Shown piece by piece: positions 23,231-34,321 of a stretch of DNA of 64,000 nucleotides (position 1 is the first letter of the stretch; the number at the start of each line of letters is the position of its first letter). The translations under genes were made by a program, and so were the position numbers. The DNA is taken from contig OY987299.1 of the NCBI GenBank assembly GCA_963920635.1, forward strand, positions 20,352,901 through 20,416,900, given 5' to 3'. The notes beneath the pieces were generated by a model. The model searched no databases. It saw only the letters and a list, made by a program, of their open reading frames with translations, and was not told the origin of the DNA. Source of the stretch: Pseudeuparius sepicola (taxonomy: Eukaryota > Arthropoda > Insecta > Coleoptera > Anthribidae).

Positions 23231-24226
23231 GATCCCTTCACTACTTTTAACTAAAGTGATCTTTCTGCGGAGAAGTACGAAGTTTCTCGAAAATTATAAC
23301 TTCTAAATCGTTAAACTTCGGATAACACTATAATAGGGTTCAAGGTCATTCTAGTGATCTCCTATATCCCCATGCTTCGTATTGGCTGCCTAAAACGCAA
23401 TGAATTTGTCCCTCATGGAAAAAAATATACTAAAAGCTAAAATAGAAATAATAATACGTATTAGGAAATTTAATATCATCATTGAGTAATTATTCCTTTA
23501 CTCAATGATATCATCTACTATTTGGCACAGCAATTCTACCGAACACCAGCTTCGCGCCGCGGACCTTAAAATATGCCCCTTTTTTAATTCCTGCTTTTAA
23601 ATATAAAATAAGGAAATAAGGGAAAAAATAAAATAAGGAAATAAATTTCTATAGGAAGATACCTACCTCTCTAAAGTCTATCCAAGTTACAGAGGCAGTG
23701 GATTAAAACACTGGCCACCACGTGACCTATTCTCTTATTGGTCTGGCCGTCATAAAATGTCAAGTGTTTATGCGGCGAGCAGAATGCAGGGCCGGCTCTT
23801 CCCTCAGTCGAGTTTCCTGCATATTTTAGATCGGATCGCGAGCAGTATATTCTGTAAATTTATTTTGCTACTTAATTTAAGGAAATTTATAAAGATCCAC
23901 GAAAGGTAAAAACACAATTTTTAGAACTTCTAAAATAATTAGTTCAGAATTACAAGCCACTGGGAATCTCATATTAGTCAGACCCTGGTAATCGATCGCA
24001 ATGCGGTCATGTGACTTTGTTTATGTCTACTGCGGCTGTAACGTGGATAGACTATATTCTACATTTGACCTTTTGAGAGGACATGTTAATTTATAGGATG
24101 TGGGAATCAATTTATATGTACTAACTTAAATTTTTACTTCCACATCGCTCAAGGAATTCCCTCTCGGGCTTTTATGTAAAAGAAAAAAAGAGTACCTAGT
24201 TCTTACAGTTATACTGCATAGTTAAG
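23231..24226. other. Noncoding; holds a repeat shared with 62.0 kb
   Basis: No gene was seen. Bases about 23989-24055, with TAATCGATCGCAATGCGGTC and ATGTGACTTTGTTTAT, match 62029-62100 with a few differences in the same orientation. Confidence 0.55.
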
Positions 24227-25026
24227 TTATTATTATTATTATTATCTCGACTTAGCCAAAAGGCATTCGCACTCCCTCTACGGGGAACATTCACTCAGAT
24301 CCCGGGTATCCCGGATACCAAAAGGATCTAGCTCGGACGAGACCCTTGCCCTGTTATCGGGCCTTAGGTGACATTGATGTTGTTGGATGATCCTGCATTC
24401 CCCATGAATTTCCTGACGGTTCGGGCTGTCGCAAGTAGTACCGCTTTCTGCATGGACCTGTAAAGACTATCAGTTAGACCCAGCTTCTTGATGTTTCTCA
24501 GCAAACTTTTTGGTATAACACCAGTTGTTGACATGATGATTGGAATCGTCTGGACGTTCTCCATTTCCCATTGCCTTCTAATTCGTTCTTCTAAATCTCT
24601 GTACTTCGCGATCTTCTCGACTTGCTTCACACGCAGGTTGTTGTTGTTCGGGATGGCCACATCAATCAGAGTCGTCTGCCTAGAAATTTTATCAACTATT
24701 ATAAGGTCCGGTCTGTTATGGGCAACTCGTTGATCTGTCAGAACTGTACGATCCCAGTACATCTTGTAGTTGCTGTTCTCAAGAACAGGCTCAGGTGTGT
24801 AGTTGTAATATGGGACCCTCTCTGCCTGCACAAGCAGCAGCTTTTCCGCCAGTTCCTGGTGCAAGATCTTGGCAACCGAATCGTGTCGTTCCTTATATTC
24901 CGTTGATGCGAACATCTGACATCCTCCTGTTATGTGCTGGATTGTTTCTGAAGTTGGGCACCCGTATCTGCATCTGTCATCCACTACCGATGCATCTCCT
25001 ACAATGAATGTTATTTTATTTTTTTT
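24227..25026 (-). mobile_element. Dong-like non-LTR retrotransposon, copy 1 (5'-truncated)
   Basis: The tail is a TAA microsatellite (24227-24245 on the plus strand as TTA). The body covers the 3' UTR and the C-terminal endonuclease region. The 5' break follows ACAATGAATG, the same point as in copy 3, so the two are related by duplication. Confidence 0.88.
24364..25018 (-). pseudogene. Dong-like ORF fragment, copy 1 (C-terminal endonuclease)
   Basis: The frame runs from FIVGDASVVDDRC through the CCHC-type knuckle CRYGCPTSETIQHITGGC and the restriction-like endonuclease motif RPDLIIVDK then LIDVAIP, to the native end NINVT. It lacks the N-terminal and RT parts. An ATG and Ile-rich lead come from the neighbouring microsatellite. 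Confidence 0.85.
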
Positions 25027-25839
25027 TATTATTATTATTATTATTATCGACTTAGCCAAAAGGCATTCGCACTCCCTCTACGGGGAACATTCACTCAGAT
25101 CCCGGCTATCCCGGATACCATAAGGATCTGGCTCGGACGAGACCCTTGCCATGTTATCGGGCCTTAGGTGACATTGATGTTGTCGGACGTTCCTGCATTC
25201 CCCATGAATTTCCTGACGGTTCGGGCTGTCGCAAGTAGTACCGCTTTCTGCATGGACCTGTAAAGACTATCAGTTAGACCCAGCTCTTTTATGTTTCTCA
25301 GCAAACTTTTTGGTATAACACCAGTTGTTGACACGATAATTGGAATCGTCTTAACGTTTTCCATTTCCCATTGCCTTCTAATTCGTTCTTCTAAGTCTCT
25401 GTACTTCGCGATCTTCTCGACTTGCTTCACACGCAGGTTGTTGTTGTTCGGGATGGCCACATCAATCAGAGTTGTCTTCCTAGAAATTTTATCAACTATT
25501 ATAAGGTCCGGTCTGTTATGGGCAACTCGTTGATCTGTCAGAACTGTACGATCCCAGTACATCTTGTAGTTGCTGTTCTCAAGAACAGGCTCCGGTGTGT
25601 AGCTGTAATATGGGACCCTCTCTGCCTGCACAAGCAGCAGCTTTTCCGCCAGTTCCTGGTGCAAGATCTTGGCAACCGAATCGTGTCGTTCCTTATATTC
25701 CGTTGATGCGAACATCGGACATCCTCCTGTTATGTGCTGGATTGTTTCTGAAGTTGGGCACCCGTATCTGCATCTGTCATCCACTACCGATGGATCTCCT
25801 ACAATGAATTTTAGGTAGTTGCGAGTTGGTATAACCTGA
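25027..25839 (-). mobile_element. Dong-like retrotransposon, copy 2 (5'-truncated)
   Basis: Tail 25027-25047. The body begins at CAGGTTATACCAACTCG in element orientation. Copy 5 has the same truncation point and near-identical sequence, including PSVVDD and GGCPMFAS variants seen only in these two. Confidence 0.88.
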
Positions 25840-25904
25840 TTATTATTATTATTATCTCGACTTAGCCAAAAGGCATTCGCACTCCCTCTACGGGGAACAT
25901 TCAC
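25164..25904 (-). pseudogene. Dong-like ORF fragment, copy 2, with fused leader
   Basis: The 246-codon frame starts in the 3' UTR of copy 3 as MNVPRRGSANAFWLSRD, crosses the microsatellite as five Asn, then continues VIPTRNYLKFIVGD into the knuckle and endonuclease. The endonuclease motifs are intact. The fused start is a by-product of the tandem arrangement. Confidence 0.82.
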
Positions 25905-26627
25905 TCAGATCCCGGGCATCCCGGATACCAAAAGGATCTGGCTCGGACGAGACCCTTGCCATGTTATCGGGCCTTAGGTGACATTGATGTTGTTGGATGA
26001 TCCTGCATTCCCCATGAATTTCCTGACGGTTCGGGCTGTCGCAAGTAGTACCGCTTTCTGCATGGACCTGTAAAGACTATCAGTTAGACCCAGCTCTTTT
26101 ATGTTTCTCAGCAAACTTTTTGGTATAACACCAGTTGTTGACACGATAATTGGAATCGTCTGGACGTTCTCCATTTCCCATTGCCTTCTAATTCGTTCTT
26201 CTAAATCTCTGTACTTCGCGATCTTCTCGACTTGCTTCACACGCAGGTTGTTGTTGTTCGGGATGGCCACATCAATCAGAGTCGTCTGCCTAGAAATTTT
26301 ATCAACTATTATAAGGTCCGGTCTGTTATGGGCAACTCGTTGATCTGTCAGAACTGTACGATCCCAGTACATCTTGTAGTTGCTGTTCTCAAGAACAGGC
26401 TCAGGTGTGTAGTTGTAATATGGGACCCTCTCTGCCTGCACAAGCAGCAGCTTTTCCGCCAGTTCCTGGTGCAAGATCTTGGCAACCGAATCGTGTCGTT
26501 CCTTATATTCCGTTGATGCGAACATCTGACATCCTCCTGTTATGTGCTGGATTGTTTCTGAAGTTGGGCACCCGTATCTGCATCTGTCATCCACTACCGA
26601 TGCATCTCCTACAATGAATGTTATTTT
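25840..26627 (-). mobile_element. Dong-like retrotransposon, copy 3 (5'-truncated)
   Basis: Tail 25840-25855. Its 5' break matches copy 1. The coding part ends NINVT like the others. Confidence 0.88.
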
Positions 26628-26651
26628 ATTTATTATTATCGACTTAGCCAA
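25974..26651 (-). pseudogene. Dong-like ORF fragment, copy 3 (C-terminal endonuclease)
   Basis: A 225-codon frame covers the CCHC knuckle and the RPDLIIVDK and LIDVAIP motifs. MAKSIIINKIT at the start is read from the neighbouring tail and is not native. Confidence 0.83.
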
Positions 26652-27548
26652 AAGGCATTCGCACTCCCTCTACGGGGAACATTCACTCAGATCCCGGGCA
26701 TCCCGGATACCAAAAGGATCTGGCTCGGACGAGACCCTTGCCATGTTATCGGGCCCTAGGTGACATTGATGTTCTTGGACGATCCTGCATTCCCCATGAA
26801 TTTCCTGACGGTTCGGGCTGTCGCAAGTAGTACCGCTTTCTGCATGGACCTGTAAAGACTATCAGTTAGATTCAGCTCCTTGATGTTTCTCAGCAAACTT
26901 TTTGGTATAACACCAGTTGTTGACATGATGATTGGAATCGTCTGGACGTTCTCCATTTCCCATTGCCTTCTAATTCGTTCTTCTAAGTCTCTGTACTTCG
27001 CGATCTTCTCGACTTGCTTCACACGCAGGTTGTTGTTGTTCGGGATGGCCACATCAATCAGAGTTGTCTTCCTAGAAATTTTATCAACTATTATAAGGTC
27101 CGGTCTGTTATGGGCAACTCGTTGATCAGTCAGAACTGTACGATCCCAGTACATCTTGTAGTTGCTGTTCTCAAGAACAGGCTCAGGTGTGTAGTTGTAA
27201 TATGGGACCCTTTCTGTCTGCACAAGCAGCAGCTTTTCCGCCAGTTCCCGGTGCAAGATCTTGGCAACCGAATCGTGTCGTTCCTTATATTCCGTTGATG
27301 CGAACATCTGACATCCTCCTGTTATGTGCTGGATTGTTTCTGAAGTTGGGCACCCGTATCTGCATCTGTCATCCACTACCGATGCATCTCCTACAATGAA
27401 TTTTAGGTAGTTGCGAGTTGGTATAACCTGATCTTGTATGGCCAGTAGGAAGCCTTCCGTCTCGGGGAACATTCGTCCCGAGGTCAGCCAATAGTTCGAC
27501 GCTAACTTGTCGACATGTTCCTGGTTAACCTCATTAGGATGTCTCCCG

Positions 27549-27550
<2 letters not shown>
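26628..27550 (-). mobile_element. Dong-like retrotransposon, copy 4 (5'-truncated)
   Basis: Tail 26628-26639. It reaches further 5' than copies 1-3, to GGGAGACATCC in element orientation. Copy 7 has nearly the same breakpoint and the shared variants HRELAEK, VQTERV and KELNLTD. Confidence 0.88.
26756..27472 (-). pseudogene. Dong-like ORF fragment, copy 4
   Basis: The frame begins inside the element at MFPETEGFLLAIQDQ, a native internal Met, and runs to NINVT. It includes the knuckle and endonuclease and is open, but lacks the RT. It differs from copy 7 at about one residue. Confidence 0.83.
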
Positions 27551-27587
<37 letters not shown>

Positions 27588-28379
27588 CGACTTAGCCAAA
27601 AGGCATTCGCACTCCCTCTACGGGGAACATTCACTCAGATCCCGGCTATCCCGGATACCATAAGGATCTGGCTCGGACGAGACCCTTGCCATGTTATCGG
27701 GCCTTAGGTGACATTGATGTTGTCGGACGTTCCTGCATTCCCCATGAATTTCCTGACGGTTCGGGCTGTCGCAAGTAGTACCGCTTTCTGCATGGACCTG
27801 TAAAGACTATCAGTTAGACCCAGCTCTTTTATGTTTCTCAGCAAACTTTTTGGTATAACACCAGTTGTTGACACGATAATTGGAATCGTCTTGACGTTTT
27901 CCATTTCCCATTGCCTTCTAATTCGTTCTTCTAAGTCTCTGTACTTCGCGATCTTCTCGACTTGCTTCACACGCAGGTTGTTGTTGTTCGGGATGGCCAC
28001 ATCAATCAGAGTTGTCTTCCTAGAAATTTTATCAACTATTATAAGGTCCGATCTGTTATGGGCAACTCGTTGATCTGTCAGAACTGTACGATCCCAGTAC
28101 ATCTTGTAGTTGCTGTTCTCAAGAACAGGCTCCGGTGTGTAGCTGTAATATGGGACCCTCTCTGCCTGCACAAGCAGCAGCTTTTCCGCCAGTTCCTGGT
28201 GCAAGATCTTGGCAACCGAATCGTGTCGTTCCTTATATTCCGTTGATGCGAACATCGGACATCCTCCTGTTATGTGCTGGATTGTTTCTGAAGTTGGGCA
28301 CCCGTATCTGCATCTGTCATCCACTACCGATGGATCTCCTACAATGAATTTTAGGTAGTTGCGAGTTGGTATAACCTGA
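27551..28379 (-). mobile_element. Dong-like retrotransposon, copy 5 (5'-truncated)
   Basis: The tail is a long TTA run, 27551-27587. The body is nearly identical to copy 2 with the same 5' break. It lies directly 3' of the near-complete copy 6. Confidence 0.88.
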
Positions 28380-28444
28380 TTATTATTATTATTATCTCGA
28401 CTTAGCCAAAAGGCATTCGCACTCCCTCTACGGGGAACATTCAC
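27704..28444 (-). pseudogene. Dong-like ORF fragment, copy 5, with fused leader
   Basis: This is 246 codons, the same as copy 2 apart from about one residue (NRSDLI for NRPDLI). That change affects the Pro before a presumed catalytic Asp. The start again comes from the next copy's 3' UTR plus poly-Asn. Confidence 0.82.
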
Positions 28445-31400
28445 TCAGATCCCGGGCATCCCGGATACCAAAAGGATCTGGCTCGGACGAGACCCTTGCC
28501 ATGTTATCGGGCCTTAGGTGACATTGATGTTGTTGGATGATCCTGCATTCCCCATGAATTTCCTGACGGTTCGGGCTGTCGCAAGTAGTACCGCTTTCTG
28601 CATGGACCTGTAAAGACTATCAGTTAGACCCAGCTCTTTTATGTTTCTCAGCAAACTTTTTGGTATAACACCAGTTGCTGACACGATAATTGGAATCGTC
28701 TTGACGTTTTCCATTTCCCATTGCCTTCTAATTCGTTCTTCTAAATCTCTGTACTTCGCGATCTTCTCGACTTGCTTCACACGCAGGTTGGTGTTGTTCG
28801 GGATGGCCACATCAATCAGAGTTGTCTGCCTAGAAATTTTATCAACTATTATAAGGTCCGGTCTGTTATGGGCAACTCGTTGATCTGTCAGAACTGTACG
28901 ATCCCAGTACATCTTGTAGTTGCTGTTCTCAAGAACAGGCTCAGGTGTGTAGTTGTAATATGGGACCCTCTCTGCCTGCACAAGCAGCAGCTTTTCCGCC
29001 AGTTCCTGGTGCAAGATCTTGGCAACCGAATCGTGTCGTTCCTTATATTCCGTTGATGCGAACATCTAACATCCTCCTGTTATGTGCTGGATTGTTTCTG
29101 AAGTTGGGCACCCGTATCTGCATCTGTCATCCACTACCGATGCATCTCCTACAATGAATTTTAGGTAGTTGCGAGTTGGTATAACCTGATCTTGTATGGC
29201 CAGTAGGAAGCCTTCCGTCTCGGGGAACATTCGTCCCGAGGTCAGCCAATAGTTCGACGCTAACTTGTCGACATGTTCCTGGTTAACCTCATTAGGATGC
29301 CTCCCGTGCAGCGGCTTCCCCAACCACCTCTGTAGTTTATCGTTGTCGGTTCGGTGGTGATTTTGACGCTCGTGTTCCGTCAGACGTAGCGGTGTTGAGA
29401 CGTCTGCTCCGCATATAGCCCTATGTAGTGTGGAGCTGTTGGCCTGCCTGTAGAAATAATTACGCAGATTTAATATTTGTTGGTCCAATTGCTTGCTGAG
29501 ATCTGCCAATCCTCTTCCTCCTAGTTGACGTGGCAGAGTTGTTCTTTCTACGGCGCTACGGGGATGATGTTTATGAGCTTTTGTCAGTAGTGTCCTAACT
29601 TTTCGTTGCAGGTTGTTGATGTCCGTGTTGGTCCAATTCACTATTCCGAACGAATAGCTGAGTACAGAGCACGCATACGTGTTCAGGGCCTTAAACAAAT
29701 TCCTGCTGTTAAGATCAGTTCGCACTACTTGTTTTACTCTCTTGATGAATTCATTCGTTAAATCAGTCTTCATTGTTCGATGGTCTATCCTTTGAGCTTG
29801 TTTCATCCCGAGATACTTGTATGTATCTCCCTTGCTCATTGCTTCGATCTCCTGGCCGTCCTGCATCTCGTGTGCGCTTTGTTCGAGCTTTCCCCGGATG
29901 ATATTAAGGGTGCGGCACTTGTCCAGTCCAAACAGCATTCCGATGTCCCTGGAGAACTCCTCTACAATTTTAAGCATTTGCGTTAGTTGATTTTTGGTTG
30001 CTGCGATCAGTTTTAAATCATCCATATATAATAGGTGATTCAACTTGATCGCTTCTGCGTTGTTGCTTTTGATAGCGAAGCCATATTTTGTAGAGTTCAA
30101 CCGATGTGATAGAGGGTTCATCGCCATGCAGAACCACAGTGGACTGAGTGAATCTCCTTGGAAAATCCCTCTTCGGATGTTGATTGTGTCGGTCTCGATG
30201 TTACTGTCTGCGGTTCTGAGTTGTACCTTAGTGCGCCAGGTTGTCATAACGTGTTCTAAAAAGGAAACTGTATGATGATCTATTTTATACAGCTTTAAGA
30301 TACCTGTGAGCCAGTCGTGAGGTACGGAATCAAATGCTTTTTTGTAGTCCACATAAGCCATGTGGAGGTTTCGTTGCTTGGAATGAGCCTGGTTGCAGAT
30401 GACAGAGTCTATGATGAGTTGCTCTTTGCATCCCATTGCGCCCTTCGAGCAGCCCTTCTGCTGCATTGCAATGATGTTGTTCCGCTCGCAGTGAGCATAT
30501 ATTCGCTGCGTAAGGCAAGATGTGATTATCTTGTACAGCGTAGGCAAGCAGGTTATTGGGCGGTACTTGGCAGGGTTATCCGTATTCCGCTGGTCTTTTG
30601 GTAACAGTTAGGTTGCACCCTGTGTAAGAAACAATGGCATTTTCAGAGGATCGAGCAAGACTTCATTAATTAAGGTAGTTATCTGTTCATGCGTGCACCA
30701 CAACTTCTTAATCCAATAATTTTGGAGATGATCTGGACCTGGTGCCTTCCAGTTGTGGGAATTCTTGACGACATCGGAGACCTCAGCGGTTGTGAATTGC
30801 TCGTGTTGCATCTGGCTATAGTTCCGGCCCATCTCGCGTTCTTCGCTGATCCAGCTTGAACTGACATTGTATGGACCTGGTGTGGCAAGTTGATTTCTCA
30901 AGAAACCGTCGACCTGTTCTCTGCTAGGGTAACTCGCAATTGTGGCATCGGTGCTAGAATTAAAAGCACGGTAGAAACCCTTTTCTGATCGTTCAAAGAG
31001 TTTGTTGTCTCGTTTCCTGTTGTTACTAGCCTTGTATCTCCTCAGACGCCCTGCGAAAACAGAAAGTTTTTGTTTTAATGTGTCAAGACATTGTTGAGCA
31101 GTGATGTTCGCGGGGTCATGCCGAGAATGCATTTGGGTGCGGCTCATTATTGCCTGCACCGCCCTCTGGATCCTTCTAGTTCTAACTCCTCTGATATATT
31201 CCGTCACTTGTCCTATGTCTTTACGGAGACTCTCGATCTTCCGAGTTAGTCGCATTTCCCATTGAGCCATTCGTGGTTCTGGTCTTGCACGATTCAACTC
31301 TTGGGCCGTTCGGATCTTGGCACCCATTACAGTGGTGACTGCCGTTGCGGCACAGTAGATTAACATGTGCATATGTTCTAATGTTGGTGTCACTGAAACA

Positions 31401-32139
31401 TAGTTTGGTAAAATTCGTGTGTTCATAAGATCGAGCACGATCGCAAGTTTCCTGGAAGAATTTAATCTTGGTAGCGGTGGCCTGCTCAGTGGGTCTGTGC
31501 CTTCGTATCGCAATACTGCCTGTCTCATATGTGCGTTTAAGCCTTCAAAATGTTCTTCGCTAACCGATTCCAGACTCTCGGTTGTTGGTTCTACCGTTTC
31601 GGCTTCTAGTTGTTGTCCAGGCGCTTGAAGTTCCCCATTGTTGTTGTTGTCATCTATGTCTATGTGTTCGCCGTGGATCTCTAGCTCAACTTCCCGTTTG
31701 ATAGCGTTAAGTCGCGTTTCTGGAATTCGGTTATTTCTTAGAATAGTTCGATACTGATCTGACACTCTTTGTTCAGACACTTGCATGTGTGGAAACTCCC
31801 TGCAGAACTCGGCATGCAGTTGTTGTCGGTAGCCGATCATCTCTTGTCCTAAGTTTGTCACCCTGTAAAAAATACGCATAATCGATTCATTCATGGACAC
31901 AGTCCATTTCATGCGTCGTCGTTGTAATCCCGCCTCTGTGAACGCTGGCTGAAATTCCCGCGCAGCACCTTCGGTGGGTGGAACCCTAGTTCTCGTTTGG
32001 CTCCCATGTTGTAGATGTTCGTGTAGTTGTTGGGCTGTAGCTGTTTGTGCAACAGGGGCCCGCCTCATCAGCGCCCTGTCACCGACGTCCCGCTCGCTGT
32101 CATGTCCAGCGCCGGCTCCAGACATGCCCTGGCGATCCC

Positions 32140-32140
<1 letters not shown>
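28380..32140 (-). mobile_element. Dong-like non-LTR retrotransposon, copy 6 (near full length)
   Basis: It is 3.76 kb with a TAA tail (28380-28395 on the plus strand) and TAA repeats directly upstream (32141-32183). The single ORF has the R4-clade plan: N-terminal Myb-like region, RT, CCHC knuckle and restriction-like endonuclease. Dong of Bombyx is known for insertion in TAA repeats, which fits the setting. It starts about 57 nt before the first native ATG if compared with copy 10, so a few 5' bases may be missing. Confidence 0.92.
28514..32125 (-). pseudogene. R4/Dong-type RT-endonuclease ORF, two nonsense codons
   Basis: This is the protein for target-primed reverse transcription. The native start is taken as MSGAGAGHDS (32125), giving about 1203 codons. 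Residues ~70-150 (MKWTVSMNESIMRIFYRVT, SEQRVSDQYRTI) resemble the Myb-like N-terminus of this clade. The RT includes YVDYKKAFDSV (~591), GIFQGDSLSP (~654) and the YMDD catalytic box (~700; 30017-30028). The C-terminus has the knuckle CRYGCPTSETIQHITGGC (~1002-1019), then RPDLIIVDK (~1088) and LIDVAIP, the restriction-like endonuclease. In-frame stops occur at 30610-30608 (TAC to TAA by comparison with copies 8 and 10) and just past the knuckle at 29068-29066 (CAG to TAG). The rest is open, so inactivation is recent. Confidence 0.9.
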
Positions 32141-32183
<43 letters not shown>

Positions 32184-33101
32184 CGACTTAGCCAAAAGGC
32201 ATTCGCACTCCCTCTACGGGGAACATTCACTCAGATCCCGGGCATCCCGGATACCAAAAGGATCTGGCTCGGACGAGACCCTTGCCATGTTATCGGGCCC
32301 TAGGTGACATTGATGTTCTTGGACGATCCTGCATTCCCCATGAATTTCCTGACGGTTCGGGCTGTCGCAAGTAGTACCGCTTTCTGCATGGACCTGTAAA
32401 GACTATCAGTTAGATTCAGCTCCTTGATGTTTCTCAGCAAACTTTTTGGTATAACACCAGTTGTTGACATGATGATTGGAATCGTCTGGACGTTCTCCAT
32501 TTCCCATTGCCTTCTAATTCGTTCTTCTAAGTCTCTGTACTTCGCGATCTTCTCGACTTGCTTCACACGCAGGTTGTTGTTGTTCGGGATGGCCACATCA
32601 ATCAGAGTTGTCTTCCTAGAAATTGTATCAACTATTATAAGGTCCGGTCTGTTATGGGCAACTCGTTGATCAGTCAGAACTGTACGATCCCAGTACATCT
32701 TGTAGTTGCTGTTCTCAAGAACAGGCTCAGGTGTGTAGTTGTAATATGGGACCCTTTCTGTCTGCACAAGCAGCAGCTTTTCCGCCAGTTCCCGGTGCAA
32801 GATCTTGGCAACCGAATCGTGTCGTTCCTTATATTCCGTTGATGCGAACATCTGACATCCTCCTGTTATGTGCTGGATTGTTTCTGAAGTTGGGCACCCG
32901 TATCTGCATCTGTCATCCACTACCGATGCATCTCCTACAATGAATTTTAGGTAGTTGCGAGTTGGTATAACCTGATCTTGTATGGCCAGTAGGAAGCCTT
33001 CCGTCTCGGGGAACATTCGTCCCGAGGTCAGCCAATAGTTCGACGCTAACTTGTCGACATGTTCCTGGTTAACCTCATTAGGATGTCTCCCGTGCAGCGG
33101 G

Positions 33102-33102
<1 letters not shown>
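32141..33102 (-). mobile_element. Dong-like retrotransposon, copy 7 (5'-truncated)
   Basis: Tail 32141-32183. The body matches copy 4 and extends 7-8 bases further 5'. It supplies the ATG and 3' UTR upstream of copy 6. Confidence 0.88.
32300..33016 (-). pseudogene. Dong-like ORF fragment, copy 7
   Basis: A 238-codon frame from MFPETEGFLLAI to NINVT, with an intact knuckle and endonuclease motifs. It carries DTISRK instead of the DKISRK or DKISRQ of other copies. Confidence 0.83.

Positions 33103-33154
<52 letters not shown>
33103..33154. repeat. (TTA)n microsatellite, array edge
   Basis: About 17 uninterrupted units lie at the 5' edge of the minus-strand array. It is probably what remains of the original TAA target. 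Confidence 0.95.
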
Positions 33155-33529
33155 GGTTCTACAGTTAACAAAGAAAAAACTACCTAAATTTTTTTGCTAA
33201 TATTACCTAGGTGACTTATTTTTTTTAGTTCATTAAAAATGTTTGACCTTGAAAATTTGAAATTTTTAGCCTGCGGCGCAATTCTTACCAATGAAAAATG
33301 AACTTTGTCAACCAGCCCCCCCCCCCCCCGACAATACAATAATTTCTGGTTGCGCCACTGCTGTTGCCAAATAGTATTAAATTTCCTAATACCTATTATT
33401 ATTTTTATTTTAGTTTTAAATATATTTTTCCTCATCCGTGTATGCGACTTTCTTACTACTTATCAATTCGTTGACGAAAATATGCATCCCCGTGCCAATT
33501 ATAACACGCAATAATTAGCCATTTAAAAC
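33155..33529. other. Noncoding; C-tract and possible transposon edge
   Basis: A run of about 15 C lies at 33315-33329 near TGGTTGCGCCACTGC, which resembles a transposon end, but no partner was found. The homopolymer length may be unreliable. Confidence 0.35.
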
Positions 33530-33815
33530 GTGGCCACAAAATTTCGACCCGACCGCCCGCGAATGCCGTCCAGCCTACTGGTCGGTAATTAAATTGAAAA
33601 CGGCCCAGATACCTGCCAGTTACACATTCAACACTTTGATGTGGAAAACTGCGTTTTGCCGGTCCGTTGTGACCGGCGCGAACTTTAATCACAGCCCCGC
33701 GGAGTGTGTCCCCACTTTGCCCCTAATTTAATTAGTCCGAATTCGACGTCGGGCGAAGCCGCCCATTTGGCCAACGTCGCGGTTTTCGCCGGGCGGGAAT
33801 CCCTTTATGCGTGGC
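33530..33815. other. GC-rich island, unclassified
   Basis: CpG-rich sequence between AT-rich flanks. Short frames on both strands lack domains. A conserved noncoding or promoter role is possible but not shown. Confidence 0.3.
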
Positions 33816-34319
33816 CAGGCCATACTGAATACATTACGCCAGAACAATATAATGGAAATTGTTTGTCTATTATTATACAGTGTCCGCCAAAAAGTGTGCA
33901 CTGTATACAGGGTGGCCCACCACGAACTGCATCGATATATGGACAACTAAAAGTAGGAAAATTCTGAAAATTTGGCACCTCCACCAATGCCGATGGGCGC
34001 TGCTCAATTAAAATATTTTGGTGAATGTGGCACTTCCGGTTATACCGGAAGTCGATATCAACTTTCTTATCTCGAATGGAACACCCTGTATATTATTGCA
34101 TTTTTGGATTCTAGGCATCATTTTGGAACAAAAACATGCCACATGTCCTATGTCTAAATCCAACCGTTTTTGAGATATTTGCATTTTTCCGAAAAAATTA
34201 CAGGTGCAGACCTAAGGTTAATTAGCAATTTATACGAGGAAACCGCGAAATTTCAAAACGGCATCGTGTAACAGAAGCCCTGACCTAGTGATCTCTGCTG
34301 AGAAATAAACCCGTTCTTA
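33816..34319. repeat. Half-element with CAGGGTG-type end
   Basis: ATACAGGGTGGCCCACC at about 33915 and GGAACACCCTGTATA at about 34078 are opposed ends typical of the TA-flanked family in this window. They enclose about 170 bp with no coding region. This may be a short MITE or two fragments. Confidence 0.45.
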
Positions 34320-34321
34320 TA

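Noticed and set aside
24488..33000. Many plus-strand ORFs of 70-95 codons repeated over the Dong array
   Set aside because: They are antisense shadows of the endonuclease ORF, repeated only because the element is repeated.
24227..33154. CRISPR-like or satellite array
   Set aside because: The repeating unit is a retrotransposon with an ORF, and spacers are TAA tracts. There are no short identical repeats with unique spacers.
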